Counted from the first letter of the stretch, positions 16,782 to 26,006 are shown. The stretch: DNA of 64,000 bases from AP-15 sp963747735 (GCA_963747735.1 CAVVGE010000004.1:439691-503690); one strand, 5' to 3'. Made by a program: numbers and translations. Notes: generated by a model from the sequence alone, not told the origin.

Positions 16782-17687
16782 ATGGCTGAGCATATAGAAT
16801 TGGGTTACTACGGCGGGGATGCGGATCGTCACGTCCTCGATTTGTATGATGCCGGGCGCGCGCTCTATGGAGCCGCGCGTTTTATATATACGCTCGAAAA
16901 TTTTCGCGTGAATGGCGTAATTGTTGAACACGCGACCACAGCAAAAGTAAAATTTGAATTACATGCCCCCGCGGCGGGCTGTTTTACCTTTGACATACAA
17001 AATGTCCTTGCGACCATTGGGCCTGATCAGGTCGGTAAAATACTCCAGGTTCCATTTTCTGCTTTGTTAGCTTGGATCACCCGAAAACTATCGGGCGATG
17101 AGGCACACACTCCTATTCCACTAGACGCCGACATCGAGCGAGAAAAAACGATCCAAACAGCCATCACATCTATGAGGGACGTTTCCGTAAAGTCGATCGA
17201 ATCTCAAAATGAGTTATTGAAAACATATGCTGCGGAACTTGTAAAAATTACCGATGAGAGAACGCGAGAGTTATCGATAAAATTAAGACCGCCATTAATC
17301 GATATGGCGCGTCCTACCTCAAGCGATGCAGCATTTATGACATTGTCTGTCGGGGAAAATCCGCCAGTGCTTTATATGGATGAGCGCATAGTAGAAGGGA
17401 TAAAAGGTAATAGACTTGACGATATCGCGGAACTCACAAGCGCTAGATTCATACAATATAATGTCGAAACGGGATGGGGGAAAGTTAGACTGCCATGGCG
17501 TATCAGTCCTTATAGATTTTCAGTGCATCGCGTAATAAGAGACACCGCGACGCCGGATATATTGTCAGCAATGGATGAGAGTGAAGCGGTATGGGTGTGG
17601 TTTTATTGTCTAAGAGATAAGGGTGGAAATATATCGTCACTCGTATTTGACAGATTTGCGAAAGAGACGGAAATGCCTCCTCCATGA
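16782..17687 (+). CDS. AT-rich hypothetical protein, possibly DUF7946-like
   Basis: 301 residues from ATG 16782 (an upstream start at 16743 is possible but adds an unrelated leader). The N-terminus IELGYYGGDADRHVLDLYDAGRALYGAARF resembles, from memory, a family of unknown function often found in accessory DNA (DUF7946); I hold that loosely. No membrane segments are clear; the middle (residues about 125-185) is Lys/Glu-rich and likely helical. Codon use and base composition are far more AT-rich than in the neighbours, which points to recent transfer. It sits between the recombinase remnant and an IS relic. Function unknown; a defence role is possible by location only. Confidence 0.6.
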   Translation: MAEHIELGYYGGDADRHVLDLYDAGRALYGAARFIYTLENFRVNGVIVEHATTAKVKFELHAPAAGCFTFDIQNVLATIGPDQVGKILQVPFSALLAWITRKLSGDEAHTPIPLDADIEREKTIQTAITSMRDVSVKSIESQNELLKTYAAELVKITDERTRELSIKLRPPLIDMARPTSSDAAFMTLSVGENPPVLYMDERIVEGIKGNRLDDIAELTSARFIQYNVETGWGKVRLPWRISPYRFSVHRVIRDTATPDILSAMDESEAVWVWFYCLRDKGGNISSLVFDRFAKETEMPPP

Positions 17688-17765
17688 GCTGAATGCCACA
17701 ACAGCGGCAGACGTGAGGTTTCCAGAATCCGCCTTATCCGTCAAGGGACTGTAGGCGCCCGATTA

Positions 17766-18005
17766 AAATGTCACCCCTGTGCCAGTTTGAAATGACACTT
17801 TTCGGGGATTTGCGGGGTGACGGTACGGCTGATGAGCGATCGGGAGCTGGGGCGGCTCGAGGTTCTGCGGGATTTGGACCAGCGGTGCTAACGGCCGCGG
17901 CGGCGCCGGCCGGGCGCTACGCTGCGCCGGGCTCCACGCCCCCGCCCGCCGTCCGACCCGACCGATGGTGGCATTTCTAAATGGGACAATGCGGTGGCGG
18001 GAGGC
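17766..18005 (+). mobile_element. Internally deleted insertion-sequence relic
   Basis: An ORF of 19 codons at 17832-17891 (DRELGRLEVLRDLDQRC) looks like the first residues of an ISNCY-type transposase, then a stop. Before it, TGTCACCCCTGTGCCAG and AAATGACACTTTTCGG resemble the left-end region of such elements. After it, GGCATTTCTAAATGGGACAA near 17970 resembles a right-end region. The transposase body is gone. This is pattern memory and should be checked. It separates the AT-rich island from the DUF2076-accA operon and may mark the island boundary. Confidence 0.4.
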
Positions 18006-18012
18006 CGCCGCG

Positions 18013-18874
18013 TCAGCACTGGTTCATGTCGCCGCCGCCGCTGAAATCCTGGTCCGAGCTGGAATCCTGGTTGCTGGCGTAGTCCTGGCTCGAAAAATCC
18101 TGGTCGCCGCCGGAGCCGCCCGAATCGGAGCCCGAATTGGCGCTGGAAAAATCCTGGTCGCCGCCGGTGCCGCCGGTGTCGCTGCCGCCCCAGGCGTCGG
18201 TGTTCTGGTTGCCGGTGTCGCTGCCGTAATAATTGTTGACGACCGATTCGCCAAGGCCGGGGGTCATGCCTTGGCCGCCGAGGATGCCGGCGCTGGCGCT
18301 GCGCCCGAACAGCGATTCGATCCCCTGAAAGAGCAGCGCGCCGCCGGCGATGCCGGCCGCGGTCGCCGCCGCCGAGCGCAAGAAGCCGCCGCCGCCCCCG
18401 CCCATGCCGCCGCCCATAAAGCCGCCGCCGCCGCCCGGCGGTTGACCGTAGCCCGGCTGATAGCCCGGCTGCGGCTGCGCATAGGGCTGGCCCGAGGGCT
18501 GCGCCGGAGGGGCCGCCGCGACTTGCGGCGAGCGCGACCATGGGCCCGCGGCGGGGACGCTGCCGGTCGCGGGCGCCGGCGGGGGTGCGGGCTGGCGCGA
18601 GCCGAACAGGCCGCCCAAAAAGCTCGTCGCCGCCGGCCGTGCCGCCTGCTGCGCGTCGGTCAGCTGTTGTTGCAGCTGGGTGATCTGGTTTTGCGCGTTG
18701 TGCAGGCTCAAATCCTGGATCAGCACGGTTTGCATCAGGAAATAGGGCGCATCCGGCTGTCTCGGTCATCGACTGGCGGATCAGGGCGTCGGCTTCGGGG
18801 TCCTTGGGCTGGCTCGCGGCGGTCTTGAGCCGCGCCAGCAAGGTCGTCAGCAAGTCTCGTTCCTGGGCTTCCAT
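18013..18874 (-). CDS. DUF2076 family protein (one frameshift)
   Basis: The start at 18874 has a GGAAGG ribosome site. Residues 1-42 (EAQERDLLTTLLARLKTAA, DPEADALIRQSMTET) are the conserved DUF2076 N-terminus. The protein continues in the next frame as DAPYFLMQTVLIQDLSLHNAQNQ. Dropping one G/C from the CC at 18753-18754 joins the two. Then come a Gln-rich coiled-coil, a Pro/Gly-rich linker, a Gly-rich hydrophobic stretch (AATAAGIAGGALLFQGI), and a Ser/Asp/Gly-rich tail with QDFSS repeats. About 286 residues. The family is described as possible periplasmic ligand sensors, but the role is unknown. It follows accA in the same direction. Confidence 0.82.
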
Positions 18875-19002
18875 GATGGCCTTCCACAGCGGGAAAAGCG
18901 GGTGCTCCTCAAACGATGAGCATCGGCGCCCACGCGCCGGGCTAGATGTGGGGAGGAGCGGAAAGCGGTCAATGACCCCCGAAATAGCCGGCTCCGCCCA
19001 AT

Positions 19003-19960
19003 TCAAGCGGCGCGGGCGCCCATCGCCAGGAACTTTTCGCGGCGTTGGGCGCGCAACCGGGCGCCGTCGAGGGTGGAAAGCGGCCCCAGCGCCGCGAAAA
19101 TCGCCTCGCCGAGGCTGTCGATCGCGGCTTTTGGCGCGCGGTGCGCCCCGCCCAGCGGCTCCGGGACGATCCGGTCGACGATGCCGAGACGCAGCAGATC
19201 CTGCGCGGTCAGGCGCAGCGCCTCGGCCGCTTCGGCGGCGTGCGCCGCATCGCGCCACAGGATCGAGGCGCAGCCTTCGGGCGAAATCACCGAATAGACC
19301 GCGTGCTCGAGCATCAAGACCGTGTTGCCGGCGGCGAGCGCCACCGCACCGCCCGAGCCGCCCTCGCCGATGATCGCGGCGACGAGCGGCACCTCGATGT
19401 CGAGGCAGGTTTCGATCGAGCGCGCGATCGCCTCGGCCTGGCCGCGCGCTTCGGCGTCGATGCCGGGATAGGCGCCCGCGGTATCGACAAAGGTCAAGAC
19501 CGGCAGCCCGAAGCGTGCTGCGAGCCGCATCAGCCGGCGCGCCTTGCGGTAGCCTTCGGGCCGCGCCATGCCAAAATTGTGCTCGAGCCGGGCCTGGGTG
19601 TCGGCACCCTTCTCGGTGCCGAGCACAACGACGCTCTGCCCGCGAAACCGGCCGATACCGCCGACGATCGCCTTGTCCTCGGCAAAGGCGCGGTCGCCGG
19701 CGAGCGGGCACGAAATCGGTCGTCAGGCCGGCGATATAGTCGAGCGCATGCGGGCGCTCCGGATGGCGCGCGACCTGCACCTTTTGCCATGGGGTGAGCC
19801 GCGCATAGGTCTGGCGCAGCAAACGGTCGACCGAGCTTTCGAGCCGGCCGACCTCGTCGGCGATGTTGAGCTCGCTCGTCGTCGAAAGGCGCCGCAATTC
19901 CTCGATCTTGCTTTCGAGCTCGGCGATCGGCCGCTCGAATTCGAGAAAGTGCCGGATCAT
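19003..19960 (-). CDS. accA: Acetyl-CoA carboxylase carboxyltransferase subunit alpha (one frameshift)
   Basis: With AccD this subunit transfers CO2 from biotin to acetyl-CoA, the first step of fatty acid synthesis. From ATG 19960 the N-terminus reads FLEFERPIAELESKIEELR, WQKVQVARHPERPHALDYI and LTTDFVP, then the frame changes. Deleting one base from the GGG at 19706-19708 continues it into LAGDRAFAEDKA and LGTEKGADTQARLEHNFGM. The rest is classical: FVDTAGAYPGIDAEARGQ, GEGGSGGA and VISPEGCASILWRD. Corrected length about 318, as expected. The gene is normally essential, so the indel is probably a sequence error. It sits seven bases after xerD. Confidence 0.93.
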
Positions 19961-19967
19961 CGGCGCG

Positions 19968-20913
19968 TCATTTGCGCCGGGCGAGCGGGTGCGCGCTCTC
20001 CACCAGGCGGCGCAGCCGGTCGGTCAAGACATGCGTGTAGATCTGCGTCGTCGCGATGTCGGCGTGGCCCAGCATTTGCTGCACGCTGCGCAAATCGGCG
20101 CCGTGGTCGAGGAGGTGGCTGGCAAAAGCATGGCGCAATACATGCGGCGACAGCCGGTCGCGGTCGAGCCCGGCGGCGATCGCCAATTCCTTCAGCAATT
20201 GGCCGCAGCGCTGGCGGGTCAGATGCCCTTCTTTTCCACGCGACGGGAAGAGCCAGCGCGAAGCCTCTTCCTCGGGCAGAAAATGCCCGCGCCGTTCGAG
20301 ATAGGCAGCGAGCGCCTGCCGGCCCGGCTCGCCGAGCGGCACCACGCGCTCGCGCCCGCCCTTGCCGCGCACCATCAAAAAGCGCGGGTCGCGGCGCGCG
20401 GCGGCGAGCGGCAAGGTCAACAGCTCGGTAATGCGCAGCCCGGTCGCATAAAGCAGCTCGACGATAGCGACGAGGCGCACGCCTTCGGCGCCGGGGCGCG
20501 CTCGCGCAGCCTCGAGCAGCGCCCGAATCTCGCCTTCGGACAAGAGCTTGGGGAGCGGCTGGCCGAGGCGCGGCGTATCGAGGCCGGTCGCGGGGTCGTC
20601 GCCCCGGATGCCGTCCACCACCAGAAATTTATGGAGCTGGCGGATCGCCGAGAGCCGGCGCGCGAGGGTGCGCGGCGCCAGTCGCGCCGTCGCCGCAGCC
20701 GCGAGATAGGCGTGCAGAGACGCTTCGTCGGCGGCTTCGAGGGCAATGCCGCGGATGGCGAGAAACGCCGCAAGGTCGAGCAAGATCGGTGCGATAGGCG
20801 GCGATTGTCGGTTGCGCGGCACCGCGCTCCGCGGCCAGCATTTCGAGAAATGCCTCGAGATGGCGGGAGGGCGGCGCAACCTTGCGGTGCGACCGCATCG
20901 TCCGGGCCGTCAT
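19968..20913 (-). CDS. xerD: Site-specific tyrosine recombinase XerD (one frameshift)
   Basis: Resolves chromosome dimers at dif together with XerC. From ATG 20913 the core-binding domain starts RHLEAFLEMLAAERGAA and TIAAYRTDL. Removal of one base from the AA at 20782-20783 carries it into LDLAAFLAIRG. The catalytic domain shows the full tyrosine-recombinase set: GLRITEL (Arg), GKGGRERVVPL (Lys), HVLRHAFASHLL (His, Arg), LGHADIATTQIYTHV (His and the nucleophilic Tyr). About 314 residues corrected. The ATG overlaps the stop of the small membrane gene (ATGA). Its partner XerC is at 29.2 kb. Confidence 0.93.
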
Positions 20914-21050
20914 CTTGGAAAGCGCGAGTCGGGCAGCACCTTTTCCACCGGCGCCGAGGGGGCGGACGGGTTCCACAGCGCCAGAAACGCGGCACCCCCG
21001 AGCGCCGCCAAGATGATGACGGCGACAAAGCCTATGGTCAGCTTTCCCAT
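20910..21050 (-). CDS. Small single-pass membrane protein upstream of xerD
   Basis: 46 residues from ATG 21050: GKLTIGFVAVIILAALGGAAFLALW forms one strong membrane helix, then a short Pro-rich, polar tail (PSAPSAPVEKVLPDSRFPR). Its stop overlaps the xerD start as ATGA, so it is the first gene of a small-protein, xerD, accA, DUF2076 operon, divergent from aroK. I recall tiny membrane proteins at this spot in related genomes, but know no function. The overlap and a clean helix support it being real. Confidence 0.65.
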   Translation of the reverse strand: MGKLTIGFVAVIILAALGGAAFLALWNPSAPSAPVEKVLPDSRFPR

Positions 21051-21207
21051 CCCGCTGCTCGCATGTCCCCAAAGGCGGCTGTTCCTGCCCAACCGCCACC
21101 CTGATTCCCCCGACAGGGTCCGTGCCGATTGACGACCGGGCCGCACGATATGCTAGTACGCTCTGAGCGCGCCGCGAAAAAGAGCGCCGGCGTCGAGAGG
21201 ATCGAGG

Positions 21208-21828
21208 GTGGAGATCGGGTCCGCAGCAACTGCGCGGCGTGCGGCGCCGGTGCGGCGGTTTGTCCCGCAGCGCACGGTCGTGCTGGTCGGGTTGATGGGC
21301 GCCGGCAAGACCAAGATCGGGCGCCGGATCGCGGCACGGCTCGATCTGCCGTTCTTCGATTCGGACGACGAGATCGAGGCCGCCGCCGGCGAGACCGTCG
21401 AGGAGATCTTTGCCAATCGCGGCGAGGCGATGTTTCGCGCCGGCGAGCGCCGGGTCATCGCGCGGCTCTTGGCGGGGCCGGCGCATGTGCTGGCGACCGG
21501 CGGCGGCGCCTTTATGGACCCGGCGACACGCGCGCTGATCGCCCGTCAGGGCGTCTCGGTGTGGCTGCGCGCCGAGCTCGACATCCTGGCGGCGCGGGTC
21601 GCCCGCCGCACCGACCGGCCGCTGCTCAAAAACGGCGACCCACGGGCGATCCTCGGCGAGCTGATCGCGCGGCGCCATCCGATCTATGCCGAGGCCGAGC
21701 TCGTCGTCGACAGCGGCGAGGGCAGCGTCGAATCGACAGCGGCAGCGGTCATCGCGGCGCTCGCCGCCTGCCCGCTCGCCGCCTGCCCGCTCACCGCCTC
21801 GCCATCGCCGACGGAGATCGCCTCATGA
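21208..21828 (+). CDS. aroK: Shikimate kinase
   Basis: Phosphorylates shikimate in the pathway to chorismate and aromatic amino acids. 206 residues from a GTG at 21208. Walker A GLMGAGKT is at residues 28-35, the shikimate-binding Asp pair lies in FFDSDDEIE, then FANRGEAMFR, the GGGAF Walker B-like motif, and the lid RRTDRPLL. The C-terminal tail contains a DNA-encoded repetition (AACPLAACPL) beyond the normal domain end. The stop overlaps aroB as ATGA, giving the common aroK-aroB pair. About 157 bases separate it from the divergent xerD operon, so promoters for both lie there. Confidence 0.95.
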   Translation: MEIGSAATARRAAPVRRFVPQRTVVLVGLMGAGKTKIGRRIAARLDLPFFDSDDEIEAAAGETVEEIFANRGEAMFRAGERRVIARLLAGPAHVLATGGGAFMDPATRALIARQGVSVWLRAELDILAARVARRTDRPLLKNGDPRAILGELIARRHPIYAEAELVVDSGEGSVESTAAAVIAALAACPLAACPLTASPSPTEIAS

Positions 21829-22937
21829 CGAACGGGACCGAGCGGCTGCGCGTGGCACTCGGCAAGCGCGCCTATGACATCGTCGTCGGGCCGGGGCTGA
21901 TCGCAAGCGCCGGCAGCGAAATTCTACCGTTGATGCGCCGCCGCCATGCGGTCGTCGTGACCGACGAGAACGTCGCCCGGCATTGGCTCGCACCATTGCG
22001 CGACAGCCTTGCCGCGGCCGGGATCGCGCAGCATACGGTCGTGCTGCCGCCGGGGGAGGAGACCAAGGATCTCTCTCATTTCGGGCGGCTCGCCGAGGAG
22101 ATTTTGGGCTATAGCATCGAGCGCGGCTCGATGCTGGTGGCGCTGGGCGGCGGGGTGGTCGGGGACCTGACCGGCTTTGCCGCGGCGACATTGCTGCGCG
22201 GCATCGATTTTGTGCAGGTCCCGACGACATTGCTGGCTCAGGTCGATAGCTCGGTCGGCGGCAAAACCGGGATCAACACCCCGCACGGCAAGAATTTGAT
22301 CGGCGCGTTCTATCAGCCGCGTCTCGTCCTGGCCGACACCGGCGCATTGGCGAGCTTGCCGCGCCGCGAGCTTTTGGCCGGCTATGCCGAGACCGTCAAA
22401 TACGGCCTCATTCTCGACGCCGCGTTTTTTGCCTGGTGCGAGCGGCAAGGCAATGCGCTCTGCGCGCTCGAGCCCGAGCCGCTGCGCCATGCCGTGGTGA
22501 CGAGCTGCCGGATGAAGGCCGATGTCGTCGCCGCCGACGAGCGCGAGGAGGGCGACCGGGCGCTCCTCAATTTCGGCCACACCTTTGGCCATGCGCTCGA
22601 AACCGAGACCGGGTTTTCCAATCGGCTATTGCATGGCGAGGCGGTGGCGCTCGGCATAGTCCTGGCGTTCGATTTCGCTACCCGGCTGGGGCTCGCCCCG
22701 GCGGCGGATGGCGAGCGCGTGCGCCGCCATTTTGCTGCAACCGGGCTGCCGACCCGCCTCGCCGATATCGGGCTTGCCGGCATCCCGGCCGAGCGCCTCC
22801 TCGCGCATATGGGCAAGGACAAGAAAGTCCGCGACGGCAAGATCACCCTGATCCTCCCCCGGCACATCGGCGACACCTTCATCATGAAAAACGCCCCGGT
22901 GGGCGAGCTGCGCGATTTCCTCGGCCGGGCGGCCTAA
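21825..22937 (+). CDS. aroB: 3-dehydroquinate synthase
   Basis: Converts DAHP to 3-dehydroquinate using NAD and a divalent metal, step two of the shikimate pathway. 370 residues from ATG 21825. Visible motifs are PPGEETKDL, the NAD-binding GGGVVGDLTGF, QVDSSVGGKTGIN, the metal-site segments AETVKYG and FGHTFGHALE, and LLHGEAVALG. Length and motif order are normal. It is translationally coupled to aroK and converges on bolA. Confidence 0.97.
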   Translation: MTNGTERLRVALGKRAYDIVVGPGLIASAGSEILPLMRRRHAVVVTDENVARHWLAPLRDSLAAAGIAQHTVVLPPGEETKDLSHFGRLAEEILGYSIERGSMLVALGGGVVGDLTGFAAATLLRGIDFVQVPTTLLAQVDSSVGGKTGINTPHGKNLIGAFYQPRLVLADTGALASLPRRELLAGYAETVKYGLILDAAFFAWCERQGNALCALEPEPLRHAVVTSCRMKADVVAADEREEGDRALLNFGHTFGHALETETGFSNRLLHGEAVALGIVLAFDFATRLGLAPAADGERVRRHFAATGLPTRLADIGLAGIPAERLLAHMGKDKKVRDGKITLILPRHIGDTFIMKNAPVGELRDFLGRAA

Positions 22938-22948
22938 CCGCGCCGAAA

Positions 22949-23218
22949 TCAGCCCCTGTCTTCTTCCGGGGCCAGCGTGGTCAGCGAGAGGGCGTGGATT
23001 TGGGTGGCGAGCTCGCCGGCGAGCGTCTGGTAGACGAGGCGCTGGCGGGCAATTCGGGTTTGGCCGGCAAAAGCGGCAGCGACGATGGTGACGGCGAAGT
23101 GGGTTTCGCCGCCGGGCTTCGCACCCTCATGGCCGATATGGCGGTGCAACTCGTCGTCGATGACGAGCCGGGTCGGATGAAAGCGCTGGGTGAGCTTTTC
23201 GCGGATCGTCTCGGCCAT
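22949..23218 (-). CDS. BolA family protein
   Basis: 89 residues from ATG 23218 (ATG 23224 and GTG 23233 are alternatives). The class II KH-like fold is indicated by ETIREKLTQRF, the GGETHFAVTIV strand and RLVYQTLAGELATQIHALSL. BolA proteins bind monothiol glutaredoxins and take part in Fe-S and redox signalling, with some acting on transcription. The conserved His in GGETHF fits cluster coordination. It lies directly downstream of the VOC-family gene on the same strand, with its upstream start candidates touching that gene's stop. Confidence 0.9.
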   Translation of the reverse strand: MAETIREKLTQRFHPTRLVIDDELHRHIGHEGAKPGGETHFAVTIVAAAFAGQTRIARQRLVYQTLAGELATQIHALSLTTLAPEEDRG

Positions 23219-23229
23219 CGGCATGGCGA

Positions 23230-23763
23230 TCACCCTTGCGGCCAGTCGCGGCGGATCGGGTCTTTTCCGTCCCAGCCGATCGCCGCTTCGCGCACCGCGT
23301 CGAAGATGCGGCGGCGGGCCGGGGTCAGCTCGGCCATTTCGATGACCGTGCCGGGATGGCCCTCATTGGCGAAATAGACAAAAGGCCCACGCGGGCTCTC
23401 GCCGCGCTGACCGATGGTCCAGCCCGCCTTCAAGGCGCGGTCGAGCAGCTCATGGTAGTTTTCGGGCCAGCTCGACCAATGCTGCAGCCCCTCGTGGCCG
23501 GCGCCGAGGAAATCGCGGTACATGGTCGGTGTGGCGTCGCGCTGCTCGATCAATTCGAGCTGCATGTCGCCGGAATTGGCGAGCGCGATCGTCAGATGGA
23601 TGTCGGGATAGGGCCGCTCCTGGTACCAGAACCCGTCGAGCGGCAGTTTCTCGGCGAGAAACCAGGGGCCGACGCCGCACACCTCGACCCAATGGCGCAT
23701 CGCCTTGTCGATATCGCGCACGACGATGCCCATCTGGCGCAACGGCCCGAAAAAGCGGCTCAT
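23230..23763 (-). CDS. VOC (glyoxalase/dioxygenase) superfamily protein
   Basis: 177 residues, begins LRQMGIVVRDIDKAMRHWVEVCGVGPW, the beta-alpha-beta-beta-beta start of vicinal-oxygen-chelate domains. Metal ligands are probably in MGIVVRD, MQLELIEQ and the late GTVIEMAEL strand. One VOC module pair fits the length. Relatives include epimerases and lyases of CoA and aromatic pathways, so the reaction is open. It is in a run of minus-strand catabolic genes after the acyl-CoA dehydrogenase, 10 bases away, probably one operon. Confidence 0.85.
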   Translation of the reverse strand: MSRFFGPLRQMGIVVRDIDKAMRHWVEVCGVGPWFLAEKLPLDGFWYQERPYPDIHLTIALANSGDMQLELIEQRDATPTMYRDFLGAGHEGLQHWSSWPENYHELLDRALKAGWTIGQRGESPRGPFVYFANEGHPGTVIEMAELTPARRRIFDAVREAAIGWDGKDPIRRDWPQG

Positions 23764-23773
23764 GCTGCCTCCG

Positions 23774-24979
23774 TCACAGCCCCAGGACGGCCTTGGTCAG
23801 GATGTTCTTCTGGATCTCGTTGGTGCCGCCATAGATCGAGGCGGCGCGCAAAAAGAGATAGCTCTTGGTCGCCTCGGCCGCCCAGGCCGGCCCGAGCTCG
23901 GGCTCGTTCGAGAGCGCCTCCAATTCCTGCGCCCAATCCGGCATCGCCAACGGGCCGCCGACATCCATCGCCAATTCGGTCGTCGCCTGCAGCAATTCGG
24001 TCCCCTTGATCTTCAGTGCCGAGGACAGCGGGTCGGGCTTCCCCGCTTCGCTTTTGGCATAGGCGGAGACCACCCGGTATTGGGTGATTTCGAGCGCCTT
24101 CATATCGACTTCGAGCTGGGCGACACGCTGGCGGAACGCCGGGTCTTCGATCAGAGGCTTGCCTTGGGCGCGCATCTCGTGCGCCATTTCCTTGGCAAAG
24201 GCGACCCGCTCCTTCGATTTCCCGAGCCGTGCGATGCCGGTGCGCTCGTGGCCGAGCAGGTATTTGGCGACGTCCCAGCCGCGGTTCTCCTCAAAGACCA
24301 AATTCTCGACCGGCACCCGGACATCGTCGAAGAACACTTCGTTCAGGTGATGGCTGCCGTCGATCGAGACGATCGGGCGCACGGTGATGCCCGGCGTCTT
24401 CATGTCGATCAGCAGAAACGAGATGCCTTCCTGCCGCTTCTTGGCGGTGGAATCGGTGCGCACCAGGCAAAAGCACCAGTCGGCGTGGTGCGCGGTCGAG
24501 GTCCAGATCTTCTGGCCGTTGACGACGTAGTGGTCGCCGTCGCGCTTGGCCGCGGTCTTTAAGGAAGCGAGGTCGGAGCCGGCGCCCGGCTCGGAAAACC
24601 CCTGGCACCACCAATCGTCGATATTGGCGGCGCGCGGCAGAAAGCGGCGCTTTTGCTCCGCGGTGCCGAACTGGATCAGGACCGGGCCGATCATCGTGAT
24701 GTTGAACGACGACACCTCGGGCGCCGGCGCCAGCTGGTTTTCTTCGAGAAAGATCATGCGCTCGACCGGGCTCCAGCCGGGCCCGCCATATTCCTTGGGC
24801 CAGTTGAAGGCGGCCCAATGGCGCTCGTTGAGGATGCGCTGCCAGCGCACGGTATCCTCTTTGCGCGGCGAGTAGCCGAGCCGCATTCGCTCGCGGATGT
24901 CGTCGGGCAGATGGTCGCGGATAAAGCCGCGCAATTCGCCGCGAAACGCGATCTCGCTTTCGGAAAAGTTGAGGTCCAC
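23774..24979 (-). CDS. Acyl-CoA dehydrogenase
   Basis: FAD enzyme that introduces the alpha-beta double bond in acyl-CoA. 401 residues from the GTG at 24979, which follows GAGGAG and begins DLNFSESEIAFRGELRGF. Signature motifs are CQGFSEPGAGSDLASLKT (FAD and substrate binding), GQKIWTSTAHHADW, LGHERTGIARLG and the C-terminal YGGTNEIQKNILTKAVLGL. The substrate chain is not predictable. It is followed by the VOC gene and preceded by an LLM-class monooxygenase, suggesting a catabolic operon on the minus strand. Confidence 0.94.
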   Translation of the reverse strand: MDLNFSESEIAFRGELRGFIRDHLPDDIRERMRLGYSPRKEDTVRWQRILNERHWAAFNWPKEYGGPGWSPVERMIFLEENQLAPAPEVSSFNITMIGPVLIQFGTAEQKRRFLPRAANIDDWWCQGFSEPGAGSDLASLKTAAKRDGDHYVVNGQKIWTSTAHHADWCFCLVRTDSTAKKRQEGISFLLIDMKTPGITVRPIVSIDGSHHLNEVFFDDVRVPVENLVFEENRGWDVAKYLLGHERTGIARLGKSKERVAFAKEMAHEMRAQGKPLIEDPAFRQRVAQLEVDMKALEITQYRVVSAYAKSEAGKPDPLSSALKIKGTELLQATTELAMDVGGPLAMPDWAQELEALSNEPELGPAWAAEATKSYLFLRAASIYGGTNEIQKNILTKAVLGL

Positions 24980-24990
24980 GACCCGGCTCC

Positions 24991-25848
24991 TCAATGCGCG
25001 GCGGCGCGGATCAGCCCGGCCCAGCGGTCGAGCACCGGCAGGATCCGGTCTTTCCCTTCCGAGGGCAGCATGACGACCGCGCGCACGATGCCGAGGTCGC
25101 GCCAGCGCGCGAGCTCGGCCTCGTCCTCGGGCGGGTTGAACATCGTCACCGGCAACGGGTCGCGCCCGGCGTCCTTCGTCATCTGGCGGAATTGCGCGAG
25201 CGCGTCCATCGGGCTCGCACCGGGCCGGCCGCCGATCGGGCACCAGCCGTCGCCATAGCGGACGGCACGGCGCGCCGCCTGCGGGAAGGCGCCGCCGACG
25301 AGGATCGGCGGGTGCGGCTTTTGCACCGGCTTTGGCCACGCCATCAGCGCGTCGAAATCGACCATGTCGCCGTGGTATTCGGCCTTTTCCTTGGTCCAGA
25401 TTTCCTTCATCGCCTCGATCCGCTCGCGCATCAGCTTAAAGCGGCTTTTGTACTCGGTGCCGTGGTTTTCCATCTCGTCCTGGTTCCAGCCGCCGCCGAC
25501 ACCGAACAGAAAGCGGCCGTTCGACACCTGGTCGAGCGAGGCGACGAGCTTGGCGGTCTGGATCGGGTCGCGCTGCTGCACCAGGCACACGCCGGTCGCG
25601 AGCTTGAGCTTTGTCGTGACGAGAGCGGCGGCGGTCAGGCTGACAAACGGGTCCATCGCCTCGGCATAGCGCTTGGGCAATTCGCCGCCGCCGGGAAACG
25701 GTGTCTTGCGCGAGGTCGGGATGTGCGAATGCTCGGGCGCCCATACCAATTCAAAGCCGCGCTCTTCGAGCGCCTTGGCGAGATCCACCGCCGAGATCGC
25801 ATAATCGGTAAAAAACATCAGCACGCCGAATTCCATTTTCGCCCCCAT
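24991..25848 (-). CDS. LLM class (luciferase-like) flavin-dependent oxidoreductase
   Basis: 285 residues with the TIM-barrel luciferase-like fold: MEFGVLMFFTDYAISAVDLAKALEE at the start (preferred ATG near 25836), WAPEHSH, ALVTTKLKLATGV, DQVSNGRFLFGVGGGWN and a KPHPPILVGG strand. Enzymes of this class use FMN or F420 for monooxygenation or dehydrogenation. The sequence resembles the F420-type subfamily annotated in actinobacteria and proteobacteria, but cofactor choice cannot be decided here. It lies 12 bases upstream of the acyl-CoA dehydrogenase, same strand. A second, distinct family member is at 27841. Confidence 0.9.
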   Translation of the reverse strand: MGAKMEFGVLMFFTDYAISAVDLAKALEERGFELVWAPEHSHIPTSRKTPFPGGGELPKRYAEAMDPFVSLTAAALVTTKLKLATGVCLVQQRDPIQTAKLVASLDQVSNGRFLFGVGGGWNQDEMENHGTEYKSRFKLMRERIEAMKEIWTKEKAEYHGDMVDFDALMAWPKPVQKPHPPILVGGAFPQAARRAVRYGDGWCPIGGRPGASPMDALAQFRQMTKDAGRDPLPVTMFNPPEDEAELARWRDLGIVRAVVMLPSEGKDRILPVLDRWAGLIRAAAH

Positions 25849-26006
25849 TCGCGGGATGGTTTTCCGTTGCGCAGCTTAGCCGCGATCCAGGGCGCGAGGC
25901 CAGCCTCGTGCCCTGGCCGATCTCATGCCGGGGCCGGTTGCCGGGCCGGGACCACAATAAATGCCGCGCCGTCGGCGAAATCGGGGTTGGCGAGCACCCC
26001 GTCGCC

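Noticed and set aside
17888..19960. A single 690-residue minus-strand frame spanning DUF2076 and accA
   Set aside because: It is created by joining the N-terminus of accA with out-of-frame sequence and the start of DUF2076; both genes need a frame correction and are separate.
21765..21820. Short direct repetition at the aroK 3' end
   Set aside because: Two near-identical 15-base units encode AACPL twice; this looks like simple slippage at a non-conserved tail.
21129..21824. An in-frame 5' extension of aroB over aroK
   Set aside because: The normal AroB N-terminus begins at 21825 with an ATGA overlap; the extension is only the alternative frame of aroK.
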